Source of the DNA: Pontixanthobacter sp. CEM42
GTDB taxonomy: Bacteria; Pseudomonadota; Alphaproteobacteria; Sphingomonadales; Sphingomonadaceae
Assembly (NCBI RefSeq): GCF_017812015.1
Contig: NZ_JADQTN010000001.1
Coordinates: 1,342,501 to 1,406,500 of the forward strand
DNA: 64,000 bases
Reading direction: 5' to 3'
Positions 27,068 to 35,363 of the stretch are shown piece after piece. Under the pieces are notes generated by a model. It searched no databases and had not been told where the DNA came from. It saw nothing but the letters and a program-made list of their open reading frames with translations. A program made the translations under genes and the position numbers. How positions within the stretch are numbered: position 1 is the first letter of the stretch; each line of letters begins with the position of its first letter.

Positions 27068-27357
27068 AGTTGTTTGTTTTGGCCTCAAGCGCCGGAGTCT
27101 TTTTGTTTTGGCCCTGCGGGCGCGAGGCATCCGCCTCGCTTGCTTCCTCGCATAAGCTCGGGCGCGCGGTCGCGCTTGCGGTCCGTCTGGGTCGGACCGG
27201 ACCATTCCCGGCCATTTCCGTATTGCGCCCGTTCTTGGTCGCGGCAGTCATAGGGCAAAGCGGCCCGCCCGCAGCGCAGCGACCGTCAGGGAGCGAAAGC
27301 GAGGATAGCCAAGTGCCCGGATGGGCACGCCGGCGCTTGAGGCCAAACAAACAACTC
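27068..27357. mobile_element. Intergenic repeat R2, MITE-like element with terminal inverted repeats
   Basis: A 290-bp element with 28-bp imperfect terminal inverted repeats: GAGTTGTTTGTTTTGGCC, TCAAGCGCCGG on the left (27068–27095) and CCGGCGCTTGAGGCC, AAACAAACAACTC on the right (27330–27357). Inside are two arms of a common unit in opposite orientation and a short centre. The left two thirds is an inverted copy of R1 (1240–1478), sharing GACCAAG, GGAATGG, GACCCAGACGG and GAGCTTATGCGAGG. It has no coding capacity, like a MITE needing a transposase from elsewhere. It lies between the CHRD gene and a terminase-like gene; the rest of the gap (26907–27067) is the CHRD leader with nothing else seen. 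Confidence 0.7.
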
Positions 27358-27403
27358 ACTCCCGCGCACACGACGCCATCAGCTCCTCGTGGTTCGTCAC
27401 CAG

Positions 27404-28282
27404 TCACCATTCATGCCCGCCTGCTTCGAAGGCTTCGAGCTGGAGCGCTTCCACTTCGCTGACCTGATCCAGACCGTCGGCCTGCAAATATGTCTTCACC
27501 GCATCCTTGGGCCGCGCGGCACTCATTCGCGCGATCCGGTTACCGAGCCATTCGCAATCATCCGGCCCCAATTCGACGTTGGGATCGTCGCAATTGCCCC
27601 CGCAATCCCTACACGATGGAACACTTGGAACACGGTCCTGATTGAAAATATCCGCGTCCTCTTGGGCGGAACCAGATGGCGAAGGCTCCTCCAACGCCTC
27701 ACCCCGCTCCAGCGCCTCGATCTGGTCATCGAGCACCGCAAGCCCCTCCGCCACACCCTCGCGGGCGGCCACCGAGTCGAGCCGCGCCAGATGCGCCAGC
27801 AACAATCGGTCGGAATAGCGCCGCCGCCGCGCAATCTCCTCCCCGTGATAGAAAACCGGCTCCTCCCACCCCTCCAGCGCGCGGTCGGCCAAAGCATCCT
27901 CCGCCACCACACGCGCAGAGGCGAGCGCCGCATCCCAAGCCCGCGCAAACCCCGCCGAGCGCCGCCGCGCGCGGTACACCGTCTGCGCAGAGACCGCCGC
28001 CGCCCTGCACGCCAGCCGCACATTCCCCCGATACGCAAGGCTCGCAAGAAATGCCCCCTGCGCCTGCGGAGTGAAGACGGTGTGATGCCCGAGGGACGAG
28101 GTGGCGGTGGTGTCGGTGAAGTGGGTTTGCGGGAGGAGAGCGTCAGCCTCCCCTTCCCGTTCACCCTGAGCCTGTCGGACTCGCAGAGGGGACGCAGTCC
28201 CAACGGTTGTACTTTCTTCCGGCTCAACACTAGCGAGTTGCTTCTGTTGAGCCCGAAGCTGCGCAGCAGAGATATAGCTCAT
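27404..28282 (-). CDS. HTH protein resembling phage terminase small subunits
   Basis: A 292-residue protein of a type often found in sphingomonads. The middle (about 66–170) looks like a terminase-small-subunit DNA-binding region: FTPQAQGAFLASLAYRGNVRLA, then CRAAAVSAQTVYRARRR as a helix-turn-helix, FARAWDAALASARVVAEDALADRA and EEPVFYHGEEIARRRRYSDRLLLAHLARLD. The N-terminal segment at about residues 29–43 is encoded by a REP-like repeat. The C-terminal part has a cysteine cluster (CRDCGGNCDD) and acidic residues. No phage genes lie around it, so it may be a relic or domesticated gene. It is bracketed by R2 and R3. Confidence 0.7.
   Translation of the reverse strand: MSYISAAQLRAQQKQLASVEPEESTTVGTASPLRVRQAQGEREGEADALLPQTHFTDTTATSSLGHHTVFTPQAQGAFLASLAYRGNVRLACRAAAVSAQTVYRARRRSAGFARAWDAALASARVVAEDALADRALEGWEEPVFYHGEEIARRRRYSDRLLLAHLARLDSVAAREGVAEGLAVLDDQIEALERGEALEEPSPSGSAQEDADIFNQDRVPSVPSCRDCGGNCDDPNVELGPDDCEWLGNRIARMSAARPKDAVKTYLQADGLDQVSEVEALQLEAFEAGGHEW
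28157..28202. repeat. REP-like sequence inside a coding region
   Basis: The stretch CCCGTTCACCCTGAGCCTG followed by TCGGACTCGCAGAGGG resembles the intergenic palindromes of the CCCTGAGCCTGTCGAAGGG type common in sphingomonad genomes. Here it is in frame in the terminase-like gene and gives the residues PLRVRQAQGERE. No second copy was seen in the window, so the repeat identity rests on my knowledge of related genomes. Confidence 0.4.
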
Positions 28283-28301
28283 CCCGCACCTCCCACGCTA
28301 A

Positions 28302-28425
28302 CTGGCACCAAGAAACGTGGTCGCGGCAGCCAAAGGGCCAAACGGCCCGCCCGAGCGTTAGCGAGGACAGCCAAGAGGCGCGGATGCGCCTCGCCCGGCG
28401 ACTGAGGTTCTAAACAAACAGATTT
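28302..28425 (+). repeat. Intergenic repeat R3, half copy of the R1/R2 element
   Basis: A single arm of the R1/R2 repeat in plus orientation: ACCAAG and GTGGTCGCGGCAGCCAAAGGG, then CGGCCCGCCCGAGCGTTAGC, GCCAAGAGGCGCGGATGCGCC and CCCGGCGACTGAGGTTC followed by TAAACAAACAG. The second arm is missing. It lies between the terminase-like gene and the AT-rich dCTP-deaminase operon, and marks the left boundary of that island. The remaining 140 bp to the next start codon are AT-rich and probably hold the operon promoter; no clear −35/−10 pair can be picked. Confidence 0.65.
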
Positions 28426-28564
28426 CATGGTTCACCTATGGGGAGTTCAGGGAACCGGATGAGTTAGCCAGATTGGGGTGTGTAGGACAGTTGAACATAC
28501 AGTATTGGCTCAAAAGTTCCCGATATGTTTCTTTTTTCTCAATCTCTGCTACACACTCGGACTC

Positions 28565-29230
28565 ATGTCGATTCAGTCAATCAACCTCAGAAAGCTGCTT
28601 CGCTTATTTTTCGCGCCAGATAACCTGCAAATATCTCTCCTAAGAGCGGATATTCGAAACGAAATTGCAAAGGCTGAAGGGTTCGAGGCAGGTGGCGGAG
28701 ATTTCTACGTTCCATTTTGGAGAGACGCGAAAGACCATACAATCGGGATCGAAGACCTGTCTGTAATGGTCAGAGCCAGAATTGACGCGAACGAACGCAG
28801 GGGAAATCTTTACCCGCGATTGCAGAACGGATTTCTCCTTTGGTGGAACGAACGCAGACGATGGACAAATGAACCTTTCGAGAAAATACAATCACCAAAA
28901 GGCAACCTTCGACTCGAAGAGTTAAACGCAATTGTAAAAATTGAAAACTTCTTATCTCTTCGCGGTTCACAAGAGGATGTCCATTATGTTTACCCCTATT
29001 TCTCACCGAATCCTGAATTGAATAAAACTGCTGCAAAGTTAGGTTTGTGGGCAATTTCCGAAACTGGGATTATTGAGAATAATGATGCTATTCGATTACT
29101 CGATGTTATTCGCGGTACGAGCTTCGCTATTTCTGATTTTGAGTTTGACGGAACCGAAAGAAGTGAGTTTTTATCACGGTACCAGAGGCTAATAAGCAAC
29201 TGGAAAGACCTATGGAGTGATTATGAGTGA
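28565..29230 (+). CDS. Unknown protein, first gene of the dCTP-deaminase operon
   Basis: Not recognised. A 221-residue, probably cytoplasmic protein with no signal peptide or membrane helix. It is rich in tryptophan and basic/aromatic pairs in the middle (YPRLQNGFLLWWNERRRWTNE, read in two parts near residues 83–102) and has a C-terminal helix with three more aromatic residues (YQRLISNWKDLWSDYE). Start ATG 28565 is chosen because the frame upstream encodes an unrelated hydrophobic stretch; no strong Shine–Dalgarno is present. It overlaps the dCTP deaminase by 8 bp and shares its AT-rich composition, so both probably came together. It could be a sensor, inhibitor or second effector of the deaminase; this is inference. 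Confidence 0.75.
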   Translation: MSIQSINLRKLLRLFFAPDNLQISLLRADIRNEIAKAEGFEAGGGDFYVPFWRDAKDHTIGIEDLSVMVRARIDANERRGNLYPRLQNGFLLWWNERRRWTNEPFEKIQSPKGNLRLEELNAIVKIENFLSLRGSQEDVHYVYPYFSPNPELNKTAAKLGLWAISETGIIENNDAIRLLDVIRGTSFAISDFEFDGTERSEFLSRYQRLISNWKDLWSDYE

Positions 29231-30779
29231 ATCGAATGATTCTAGACCCGATATTTACATTGGTTTGGTCGGAGCTGCTGGAACCGATCTTAAATCGGTT
29301 CTACGGGAACTCAAATCACAACTCTTAGTTGTCGGCTATACAGTAGAGCACATAAAAGTCAGTGAGCTCATCAAAGCCGCCGTCGGAATTCCCGATCTGG
29401 CAGATGAAAATGAACGCATTAAGCATCACATGAAGGCTGGTGATCTCATTCGATCAAACTCAGCGAACGGTGGCGGTGTCGCAGCTTTAGCGATGCAAGC
29501 AATTGTCAGCACGCGTGGTAAGACCACGAAGGGAAAATCCAGAGCCTTCGTAATCGACTCTTTCAAGCACCCTGATGAAATAGAACTTTTCGATCGAGTT
29601 TACGTTCGAAATTATTACACGATGTCAGTGCATTTGCCGAGAATAACACGGCAAAAGAACTTAGAAATACAAATTGCGAAGGATCAGCATCAACCTCCTG
29701 ATCCTGAAATGGCTATGCTCGCGAAGCAAATTATCACTGATGATGAGAAGAGTCAGGGGGACAAAGCTCAGAATGTCCGTGACGCATTCCCTAAAGCTGA
29801 TTTCTTCGTGAATGGAAAGAGCGACTTACCACAGCAGATCAAACGTTTTGTCGAAATCGTTTTTGCCGAGCCGTTCGTAACACCAACGCTAGACGAATAT
29901 GGGATGTTTATGGCGAAAGGCGCAGGTTATCGTTCTGCTGATCTTTCTCGCCAAGTGGGTGCCACCATAATTGATCAGAACGGCTCTTTGATCGGCACCG
30001 GTTGCAATGAGGCACCCTATCCCGGCGGTGGATTCTATGTTGACGGCCATTCGGACGGGATTGATGACAATCGAGATTACGTAAAACAAATCGATCCGAA
30101 TGCTGCCGAAATACAAAGCACTTTCATTGAAATTGTAGGAATATTGCGAGAGGCGGGCCACATTGGCGATACAAAGAAGGATAAAAGGGGAGACGTTGAA
30201 CTCGTTGACGATCTTCTCCAAGGTGATTTGAAGCACCTCGCTAGAAACGCCCGCATCCGGAGTTTGATCGAGTTTGGTAGAGTTGTGCACGCCGAAATGC
30301 ATGCGATCTGCGATGCCGCCGCAGCCGGCAAAGCAGTTCGCGACTCTTCTTTGTATTGCACGACTTTCCCGTGCCATCTCTGCGCAAAGCACATCATGGC
30401 CTCAGGCATCGCCGAAGTTGTCTACATTGAGCCCTACCCAAAGAGCCTGACTGCTAAGCTATACTCTGATGAGATCGAGTTCGCTGATGAACGGCGAGAA
30501 ACCGGAAATAATACCGGTCAAAGACGGCTTGTGTTCCGCCCTTTTCACGGCGTGAGTCCAATCCTGTTTCAACGCGCTTTTCGGCAGAAGAAGCGAAAGG
30601 ACAGCCGTGGAATTTTGGCGCTTTGGGATCCTACAATGGCCGAGCCAACAGATGCATCGAGAACTGTGGAAAGGCCACGGTTGGAGACTACTGCCGTGAA
30701 CTCCGTCGTGAGAGTACTCAAGAAGGCAAAAGCCAAATACGATTCGTGGTCGGAGGAGAGTATCGATGAAGAGGGATGA
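29223..30779 (+). CDS. Anti-phage dCTP deaminase (DcdV/AvcD-like)
   Basis: A 518-residue two-domain protein. The N-terminal domain starts YIGLVGAAGTDLKSVLREL (residues about 11–29), a modified P-loop as in the kinase-like domain of anti-phage deaminases, followed by a region with FVIDSFKHPDEIELF. The C-terminal cytidine/deoxycytidylate deaminase domain has zinc ligands HAEMHAICDAA (about 356–366; the E is the proton shuttle) and TTFPCHLCAKHIMASGI (about 379–395). Members of this family were shown experimentally to deaminate dCTP on phage infection and so starve phage replication. I use ATG 29223, with GGAG five bases upstream. It is flanked by an unknown gene and a 53-aa ORF, both overlapping. 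AT-rich compared with neighbours. Confidence 0.9.
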   Translation: MSESNDSRPDIYIGLVGAAGTDLKSVLRELKSQLLVVGYTVEHIKVSELIKAAVGIPDLADENERIKHHMKAGDLIRSNSANGGGVAALAMQAIVSTRGKTTKGKSRAFVIDSFKHPDEIELFDRVYVRNYYTMSVHLPRITRQKNLEIQIAKDQHQPPDPEMAMLAKQIITDDEKSQGDKAQNVRDAFPKADFFVNGKSDLPQQIKRFVEIVFAEPFVTPTLDEYGMFMAKGAGYRSADLSRQVGATIIDQNGSLIGTGCNEAPYPGGGFYVDGHSDGIDDNRDYVKQIDPNAAEIQSTFIEIVGILREAGHIGDTKKDKRGDVELVDDLLQGDLKHLARNARIRSLIEFGRVVHAEMHAICDAAAAGKAVRDSSLYCTTFPCHLCAKHIMASGIAEVVYIEPYPKSLTAKLYSDEIEFADERRETGNNTGQRRLVFRPFHGVSPILFQRAFRQKKRKDSRGILALWDPTMAEPTDASRTVERPRLETTAVNSVVRVLKKAKAKYDSWSEESIDEEG

Positions 30780-30927
30780 GCTTGAGCGGGAGTTACAAAA
30801 AACTGTTCGCAGATTCAATCGATTGAGTGCTGACGAAGCAAATGTTTATCAGACTGAGCTTAAACGTAGATCCGGAACGAATCCCGGTTACATTTTTGAT
30901 TCAGAACGCAAGTCACGCGGCGGCTAA
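30766..30927 (+). CDS. 53-residue ORF overlapping the end of the dCTP deaminase gene
   Basis: A small ORF of 53 codons starting inside the deaminase gene (14-bp overlap). The start is well supported: GGAGGAGAG lies 5–6 bases before ATG 30766. The product is highly charged and helical at the N-terminus (MKRDELERELQKTVRRFNRL), with a G-T-N-P-G-Y turn and a basic end (SERKSRGG). It resembles no family I know. Overlap and Shine–Dalgarno suggest it is the third gene of the operon; it may be a small regulator or antidote to the deaminase. It might also be untranslated. Confidence 0.5.
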   Translation: MKRDELERELQKTVRRFNRLSADEANVYQTELKRRSGTNPGYIFDSERKSRGG

Positions 30928-30983
30928 CTCAGGAATTTGGCGCGAATTTACCGTTCGACGGCACCAGTTTTGCTGTTCGATTG

Positions 30984-33896
30984 TTATGCTCGCCCCAACA
31001 TCCCCTTCAAATACCCGCCCGTAAAACTCCCCTCGGTCTTCGCAACCTTCTCCGGAGTCCCCTCAGCAACCACCTCACCACCGCGCACCCCGCCCTCGGG
31101 CCCAAGGTCCAGGATCCAGTCGGCGACCTTAATCACGTCGAGATTATGCTCGATCACCACCACGGAATTGCCCTGATCGACCAGCCGCTGGAGGACCTCC
31201 AGCAGTTTGCGGACATCTTCGAAATGCAGGCCGGTGGTGGGCTCGTCGAGGATATACAGCGTCTGGCCGGTGCTGCGTTTGCTGAGTTCCTTGGCGAGTT
31301 TGACGCGCTGCGCCTCTCCGCCTGACAGGGTGGTGGCTTGCTGGCCGACTTTCACATAGCCCAGCCCGACTTCGTTGAGCATGTGCATTTTGTCGCGGAT
31401 CGGGGGGACGGCTTTGAAGAATTCTTCCGCATCCTCGATCGTCATATCGAGCACATCGGCGATGGAGAGGCCTTTGAATTTCACTTCCAGCGTTTCGCGG
31501 TTGTAGCGTTTGCCGCCGCATTGCTCGCACGTCACATAGACATCGGGCAGGAAGTGCATTTCAATCTTGATCAGCCCGTCGCCCTTGCATGCCTCGCACC
31601 GGCCGCCTTTGACGTTGAAGCTGAATCGGCCCGACTTGTATCCGCGCGCGGCGCTTTCGGGCAGGCCGGCGAACCAGTCGCGGATATTGGTGAACGCGCC
31701 GGTATAGGTTGCCGGGTTGCTGCGCGGGGTGCGGCCGATGGGCGATTGGTCGATCTGGATGACCTTGTCGCAATATTCGAGGCCGGTGATGCTGTCATGC
31801 GCGCCCGCGATCACCCGCGCGCCATTGAGCGCCCGCGCCGCGCCGGCATGCAGCGTGTCGATGGTGAAGCTGGACTTGCCGCTGCCCGATACGCCGGTGA
31901 TGCAGGTAAAGGTGCCGAGCGGGATGGAGGCGGTGACATTGCGCAGATTGTTGGCCCGCGCGCCTTTGACGGTCAGCTTGTGCCCGTTGCCCTTGCGGCG
32001 CTTGGCGGGAATGGCGATTTCGCGCTTGCCGGTCAGGTAATCGGCGGTCATCGAATTCTTCGCCTTCATCACCTGTTTGAGCGTGCCCTGCGCGACAATC
32101 TCGCCCCCGCGAATACCCGCGCCGGGGCCGATATCGACCACATGATCGGCCTGACGAATGGCATCCTCGTCATGCTCGACCACGATCACGGTATTGCCCA
32201 GATCGCGCAGACGCTTGAGCGTTTCGAGCAAGCGGTCATTGTCGCGCTGGTGCAGGCCGATAGAGGGTTCGTCTAGAACATAGAGAACGCCGGATAGGCC
32301 GCTGCCAATTTGCGAGGCGAGGCGGATGCGCTGGCTCTCGCCGCCGGACAGAGTGCCCGAAGTCCGGTCGAGATTGAGGTAATCGAGCCCGACATTGTCG
32401 AGGAAGCCCAGCCGCTCGTTGATTTCCTTTAGGATAGCCTTGGCGATCTGGCTCTGTTGGTCATTCAGCTTGTCATCGAGCGCGAGGAACCAGTCCTTCG
32501 CGTCGCTGACCGACATCCGCGTCGGCGCGCTGATATGCGTCGGGCCATCGGCGCTGGGGATCTTGACCGCGAGCGCCTTGGGATTGAGCCGCGCGCCTTC
32601 GCAGCTTTCGCATGGCTGGCTGGTCTGGAACTTGCCCAATTCCTCGCGCATCCACGCGCTATCGGTCTGCATCATCCGGCGATTGAGATTGCCGACGACA
32701 CCCTCGAACGCCTTGTTGACGGTATATTGCTTGCGCCCGTCCTTGAAGGTGAGCGGGACACGCTGCCCCTTGGTCCCGTTGAGAATGATGTCCTGATGCT
32801 CTTCGCTCAGCTGGTTCCAAGGGGTTTCGAGGTCAAAGCCAAACTCGGTCGCGAGACTGCCCAGCACTTGCATGTAATAGGGCGACGGCGGATTGGACTT
32901 GGCCCACGGCACAACCGCGCCTTTCTTCAAGCTGAGCGCTTCATTCGGGACCACCAATTGCGGATCGAATAGCTGCTTCTCACCCAGCCCGTCGCATGTC
33001 GGACACGCGCCTTGGGGAGAGTTGAACGAGAACAGCCGCGGCTCGATTTCTTCAATCGTGAACCCGCTGACCGGGCAAGAGAACCGCTCCGAGAACACGA
33101 TGCGGTTGGCCGGTATACCCGCACCCTTCATCGCGCCACCGGAAGCGCCTTCATCCTCACGTCCCGGCACAACGCCATCGGCCAGATCAACGTAGGCAAG
33201 CCCGTCCGCCAGTTTCAGCGCAGTCTCAAAACTGTCGGCAAGGCGCGTTTCCAGCCCTGACTTCACCGCCAGCCGATCGACCACCACTTCGATGTCATGC
33301 TTGAACTTCTTGTCGAGCGCGGGCGCTTCCTCAATCGGATAGAGCTCGCCATCGATCCGCACGCGGGTAAAGCCCGCCTTCTGCCATTCGGCCAGCTCCT
33401 TGCGGTATTCGCCCTTCCGCGCCCGCACGACCGGCGCGAGCAAATAGAGCCGTGTCCCCTCAGGCAATTCCATCACCCGGTCGACCATGGTCGAGACAAC
33501 TTGCGCCTCAATCGGCTTGCCCGTGGCCGGCGAGTACGGAACCCCTACCCGCGCCCATAGGAGCCGCATATAGTCGTAAATCTCGGTAACCGTCGCAACG
33601 GTCGAACGCGGATTGCGCGAGGTCGTCTTCTGCTCAATCGAAATCGCTGGCGAAAGCCCGTCAATATGCTCGACATCAGGCTTCTGCATCATCTCAAGGA
33701 ATTGCCGCGCATAAGCGCTCAGACTCTCGACATACCGCCGCTGCCCCTCGGCATATATCGTATCAAACGCGAGGCTCGACTTACCAGAGCCCGACAGCCC
33801 GGTAATCACGATCAGCGCATCGCGCGGCAGATCAATATCAATACCCTTGAGATTATGCTCGCGCGCACCGCGAACCGAGATGTTTGTGAGTGCCAT
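30984..33896 (-). CDS. uvrA: Excinuclease ABC subunit A
   Basis: UvrA (970 residues) is the damage-recognising ATPase of nucleotide excision repair. Two ABC modules: Walker [14 protein letters not shown] (about 33–45) and [13 protein letters not shown] (about 656–668); signature [14 protein letters not shown] (about 499) and [14 protein letters not shown] (about 840). Zinc-finger cysteines are seen in CPVSGF...CPTCDG (about 268–301), and CEACKGDGL with CEQCGGKRY (about 753–790). Normal length. A LexA-like site about 70 bp upstream fits SOS induction. It is convergent with the deaminase operon, 56 bp from the small ORF. Confidence 0.97.
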   Translation of the reverse strand: MALTNISVRGAREHNLKGIDIDLPRDALIVITGLSGSGKSSLAFDTIYAEGQRRYVESLSAYARQFLEMMQKPDVEHIDGLSPAISIEQKTTSRNPRSTVATVTEIYDYMRLLWARVGVPYSPATGKPIEAQVVSTMVDRVMELPEGTRLYLLAPVVRARKGEYRKELAEWQKAGFTRVRIDGELYPIEEAPALDKKFKHDIEVVVDRLAVKSGLETRLADSFETALKLADGLAYVDLADGVVPGREDEGASGGAMKGAGIPANRIVFSERFSCPVSGFTIEEIEPRLFSFNSPQGACPTCDGLGEKQLFDPQLVVPNEALSLKKGAVVPWAKSNPPSPYYMQVLGSLATEFGFDLETPWNQLSEEHQDIILNGTKGQRVPLTFKDGRKQYTVNKAFEGVVGNLNRRMMQTDSAWMREELGKFQTSQPCESCEGARLNPKALAVKIPSADGPTHISAPTRMSVSDAKDWFLALDDKLNDQQSQIAKAILKEINERLGFLDNVGLDYLNLDRTSGTLSGGESQRIRLASQIGSGLSGVLYVLDEPSIGLHQRDNDRLLETLKRLRDLGNTVIVVEHDEDAIRQADHVVDIGPGAGIRGGEIVAQGTLKQVMKAKNSMTADYLTGKREIAIPAKRRKGNGHKLTVKGARANNLRNVTASIPLGTFTCITGVSGSGKSSFTIDTLHAGAARALNGARVIAGAHDSITGLEYCDKVIQIDQSPIGRTPRSNPATYTGAFTNIRDWFAGLPESAARGYKSGRFSFNVKGGRCEACKGDGLIKIEMHFLPDVYVTCEQCGGKRYNRETLEVKFKGLSIADVLDMTIEDAEEFFKAVPPIRDKMHMLNEVGLGYVKVGQQATTLSGGEAQRVKLAKELSKRSTGQTLYILDEPTTGLHFEDVRKLLEVLQRLVDQGNSVVVIEHNLDVIKVADWILDLGPEGGVRGGEVVAEGTPEKVAKTEGSFTGGYLKGMLGRA

Positions 33897-33966
33897 GCAC
33901 AGGCATTTGGGGGGTGTAGGCGCGTGAGTCCAGTGGGGTGAGCAGCCCGCGGTAGTTTATCCCAAT

Positions 33967-33981
33967 GTTCTTGGTTTGTTT
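33967..33981. promoter_or_regulatory. Candidate LexA box upstream of uvrA
   Basis: GTTC-N7-GTTT (GTTCTTGGTTTGTTT), one mismatch from the alphaproteobacterial SOS box GTTC-N7-GTTC. It lies about 70 bp upstream of the uvrA start in the shared region with the divergent lipoprotein gene. uvrA is a standard SOS gene in alphaproteobacteria, which supports the assignment; the single mismatch keeps it tentative. Confidence 0.5.
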
Positions 33982-33999
33982 TTTCTTAAAACTGGCGAG

Positions 34000-34015
34000 T
34001 GTGACTAAGGTCACG
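34000..34015. promoter_or_regulatory. Candidate CRP/FNR-family site
   Basis: TGTGA-N6-TCACG, within a longer imperfect inverted repeat AGTGTGAC-TAAG-GTCACGCT (one mismatch in eight). The half-sites match the CRP consensus TGTGA-N6-TCACA at all but the last base. It lies about 55 bp upstream of the ATG at 34070 and about 104 bp from uvrA, so it would more likely act on the rightward envelope genes. Confidence 0.4.
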
Positions 34016-34069
34016 CTCACACCAAAAATTGGGGGCTATCAACGCTTCAACGTTACGTAGGAGTCGAAG

Positions 34070-35188
34070 ATGATGCGGAATTCTATGATTGCACTAGCTT
34101 GTGCCACAACACTAGGTGGTTGCGCTGCAACAAGCTTCGCGCCCCCAAAAATTGACCTCGATCATTCAACGAACACGCGATCAGCATTCCACGCAGGATG
34201 CCAACAGGTAAGTAATTCGAACACCGTTCCAATCGCAGAGAACTTCAACGGCGCGATGCAGCTCATCGACAATTTTCTTGTCGGCTATCGGTGCGCAGAA
34301 CGTGATGCGGCTGAGGGCCGAGCGCACTTCGAAGTGCCCGCGTTTCTCTTCGCAGCAACCGCAGCGCTCGGGCAGCCATTCGGAATTTCAGAGGATGCCA
34401 CAATTGCTCTAGGTGCAGCAGCGTCGGGTGCTGGGGCAGGAAATTCCTACTTTGCGTCTCAGGAGAAAGCTTCGCACCTGAACAGCGCAATAGATGCTCT
34501 GACGTGCATCCAGTTGGAAGCAGTCGGAATACCGGCTTTCGAACTCTCGCTAGACGACATCAAAATAAGGACACCGACGACCACGCCGACACCAAGCCCT
34601 TCTCCGACACCGTCGCCAACGGCGTCACCAGCCACGAATTCGACAATTTCGTCACTATCGTTGCCTGATCTAGAAACTAGTACCGAAACGATCTCCACCT
34701 ATGGGTTCCTCTCAGAAGAAATCGGACGACTACAAGAGTTGGAGTGGCCGCTTAGCACTCCCTCGACTCAGGCCAACGAAAATGCCCACTCAAGTAACAT
34801 CTCGATAGGGAGTCAAAAGCAATACTTCAGAATGATCTATGGAGCACTGCTATCAGTCGAGCGCATTCTAGCCCGACGTCTCAGCCATGCAGGCCAAGAT
34901 TTTGACGCCGACGGTATTGTTGCCGAAATTCAGCTCCTCTCAAAACAGATTGAAGACAATACCGCAAACACAGCTGGCGAGGGCGATCCGCAAGAAGTAT
35001 TGGAGGATGCTCAAGAAGATTTGATCGACACACTTAGCGCAGTCGGATCGACATTGACTTCAACTGAAGAAATTCAAGTTAGCGCTAAACTGACGCGGTT
35101 AAAATGGGCCCATGACGTCGTAATCGCGAAAAGCGCCAAAGATCTGCAGCCTAAACTTCAAAGGTGCATGGTAAAAGCAAAGATATAA
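34070..35188 (+). CDS. Hypothetical lipoprotein (1)
   Basis: Not recognised. A 372-residue lipoprotein: signal sequence (SMIALACATTLGGCAA) with a lipobox LGGC, cysteine at about residue 18. The mature part has two other cysteines (HAGCQQ, GYRCAERDAA), an alanine/glycine-rich hydrophobic stretch (about 92–125: FLFAATAALG, IALGAAASGAGAG), a proline/threonine/serine linker (about 167–186, PTTTPTPSPSPTPSPT) and a helical C-terminal domain (about 220–372). GGAG precedes ATG 34070. AT-richer than its right-hand neighbours. First of four same-strand genes of unknown function ending in a protease. Confidence 0.7.
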   Translation: MMRNSMIALACATTLGGCAATSFAPPKIDLDHSTNTRSAFHAGCQQVSNSNTVPIAENFNGAMQLIDNFLVGYRCAERDAAEGRAHFEVPAFLFAATAALGQPFGISEDATIALGAAASGAGAGNSYFASQEKASHLNSAIDALTCIQLEAVGIPAFELSLDDIKIRTPTTTPTPSPSPTPSPTASPATNSTISSLSLPDLETSTETISTYGFLSEEIGRLQELEWPLSTPSTQANENAHSSNISIGSQKQYFRMIYGALLSVERILARRLSHAGQDFDADGIVAEIQLLSKQIEDNTANTAGEGDPQEVLEDAQEDLIDTLSAVGSTLTSTEEIQVSAKLTRLKWAHDVVIAKSAKDLQPKLQRCMVKAKI

Positions 35189-35363
35189 CCCATATGCACC
35201 TACGACTGCCATAGAATGTTGCCGACCGTCGATGGGAAACTAGTTGAACATTCGTTTAGAACTCAATGGGGCTAAAACGTCGCCTGATAGTCAAATCCCA
35301 CTTCCCTTCCCCAGCACCCCTTCTTATACTCGGTGCAATACAAGGACCTAGGGACGCTATTAG

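Noticed and set aside
27726-28010. GC-rich open frames (mostly glycine, alanine, proline, arginine) on both strands in the terminase-like gene
   Set aside because: They are translations of alternative frames of a GC-rich gene; low-complexity products without start signals, and the chosen minus-strand frame has the coherent HTH domain.
27404-28282. Terminase-like gene as evidence of a prophage
   Set aside because: No large terminase, portal, capsid, tail or integrase genes are present around it.
31338-32276. Plus-strand frame of 312 codons in uvrA
   Set aside because: Antisense of conserved UvrA sequence; no independent ribosome-binding site or recognisable domain.
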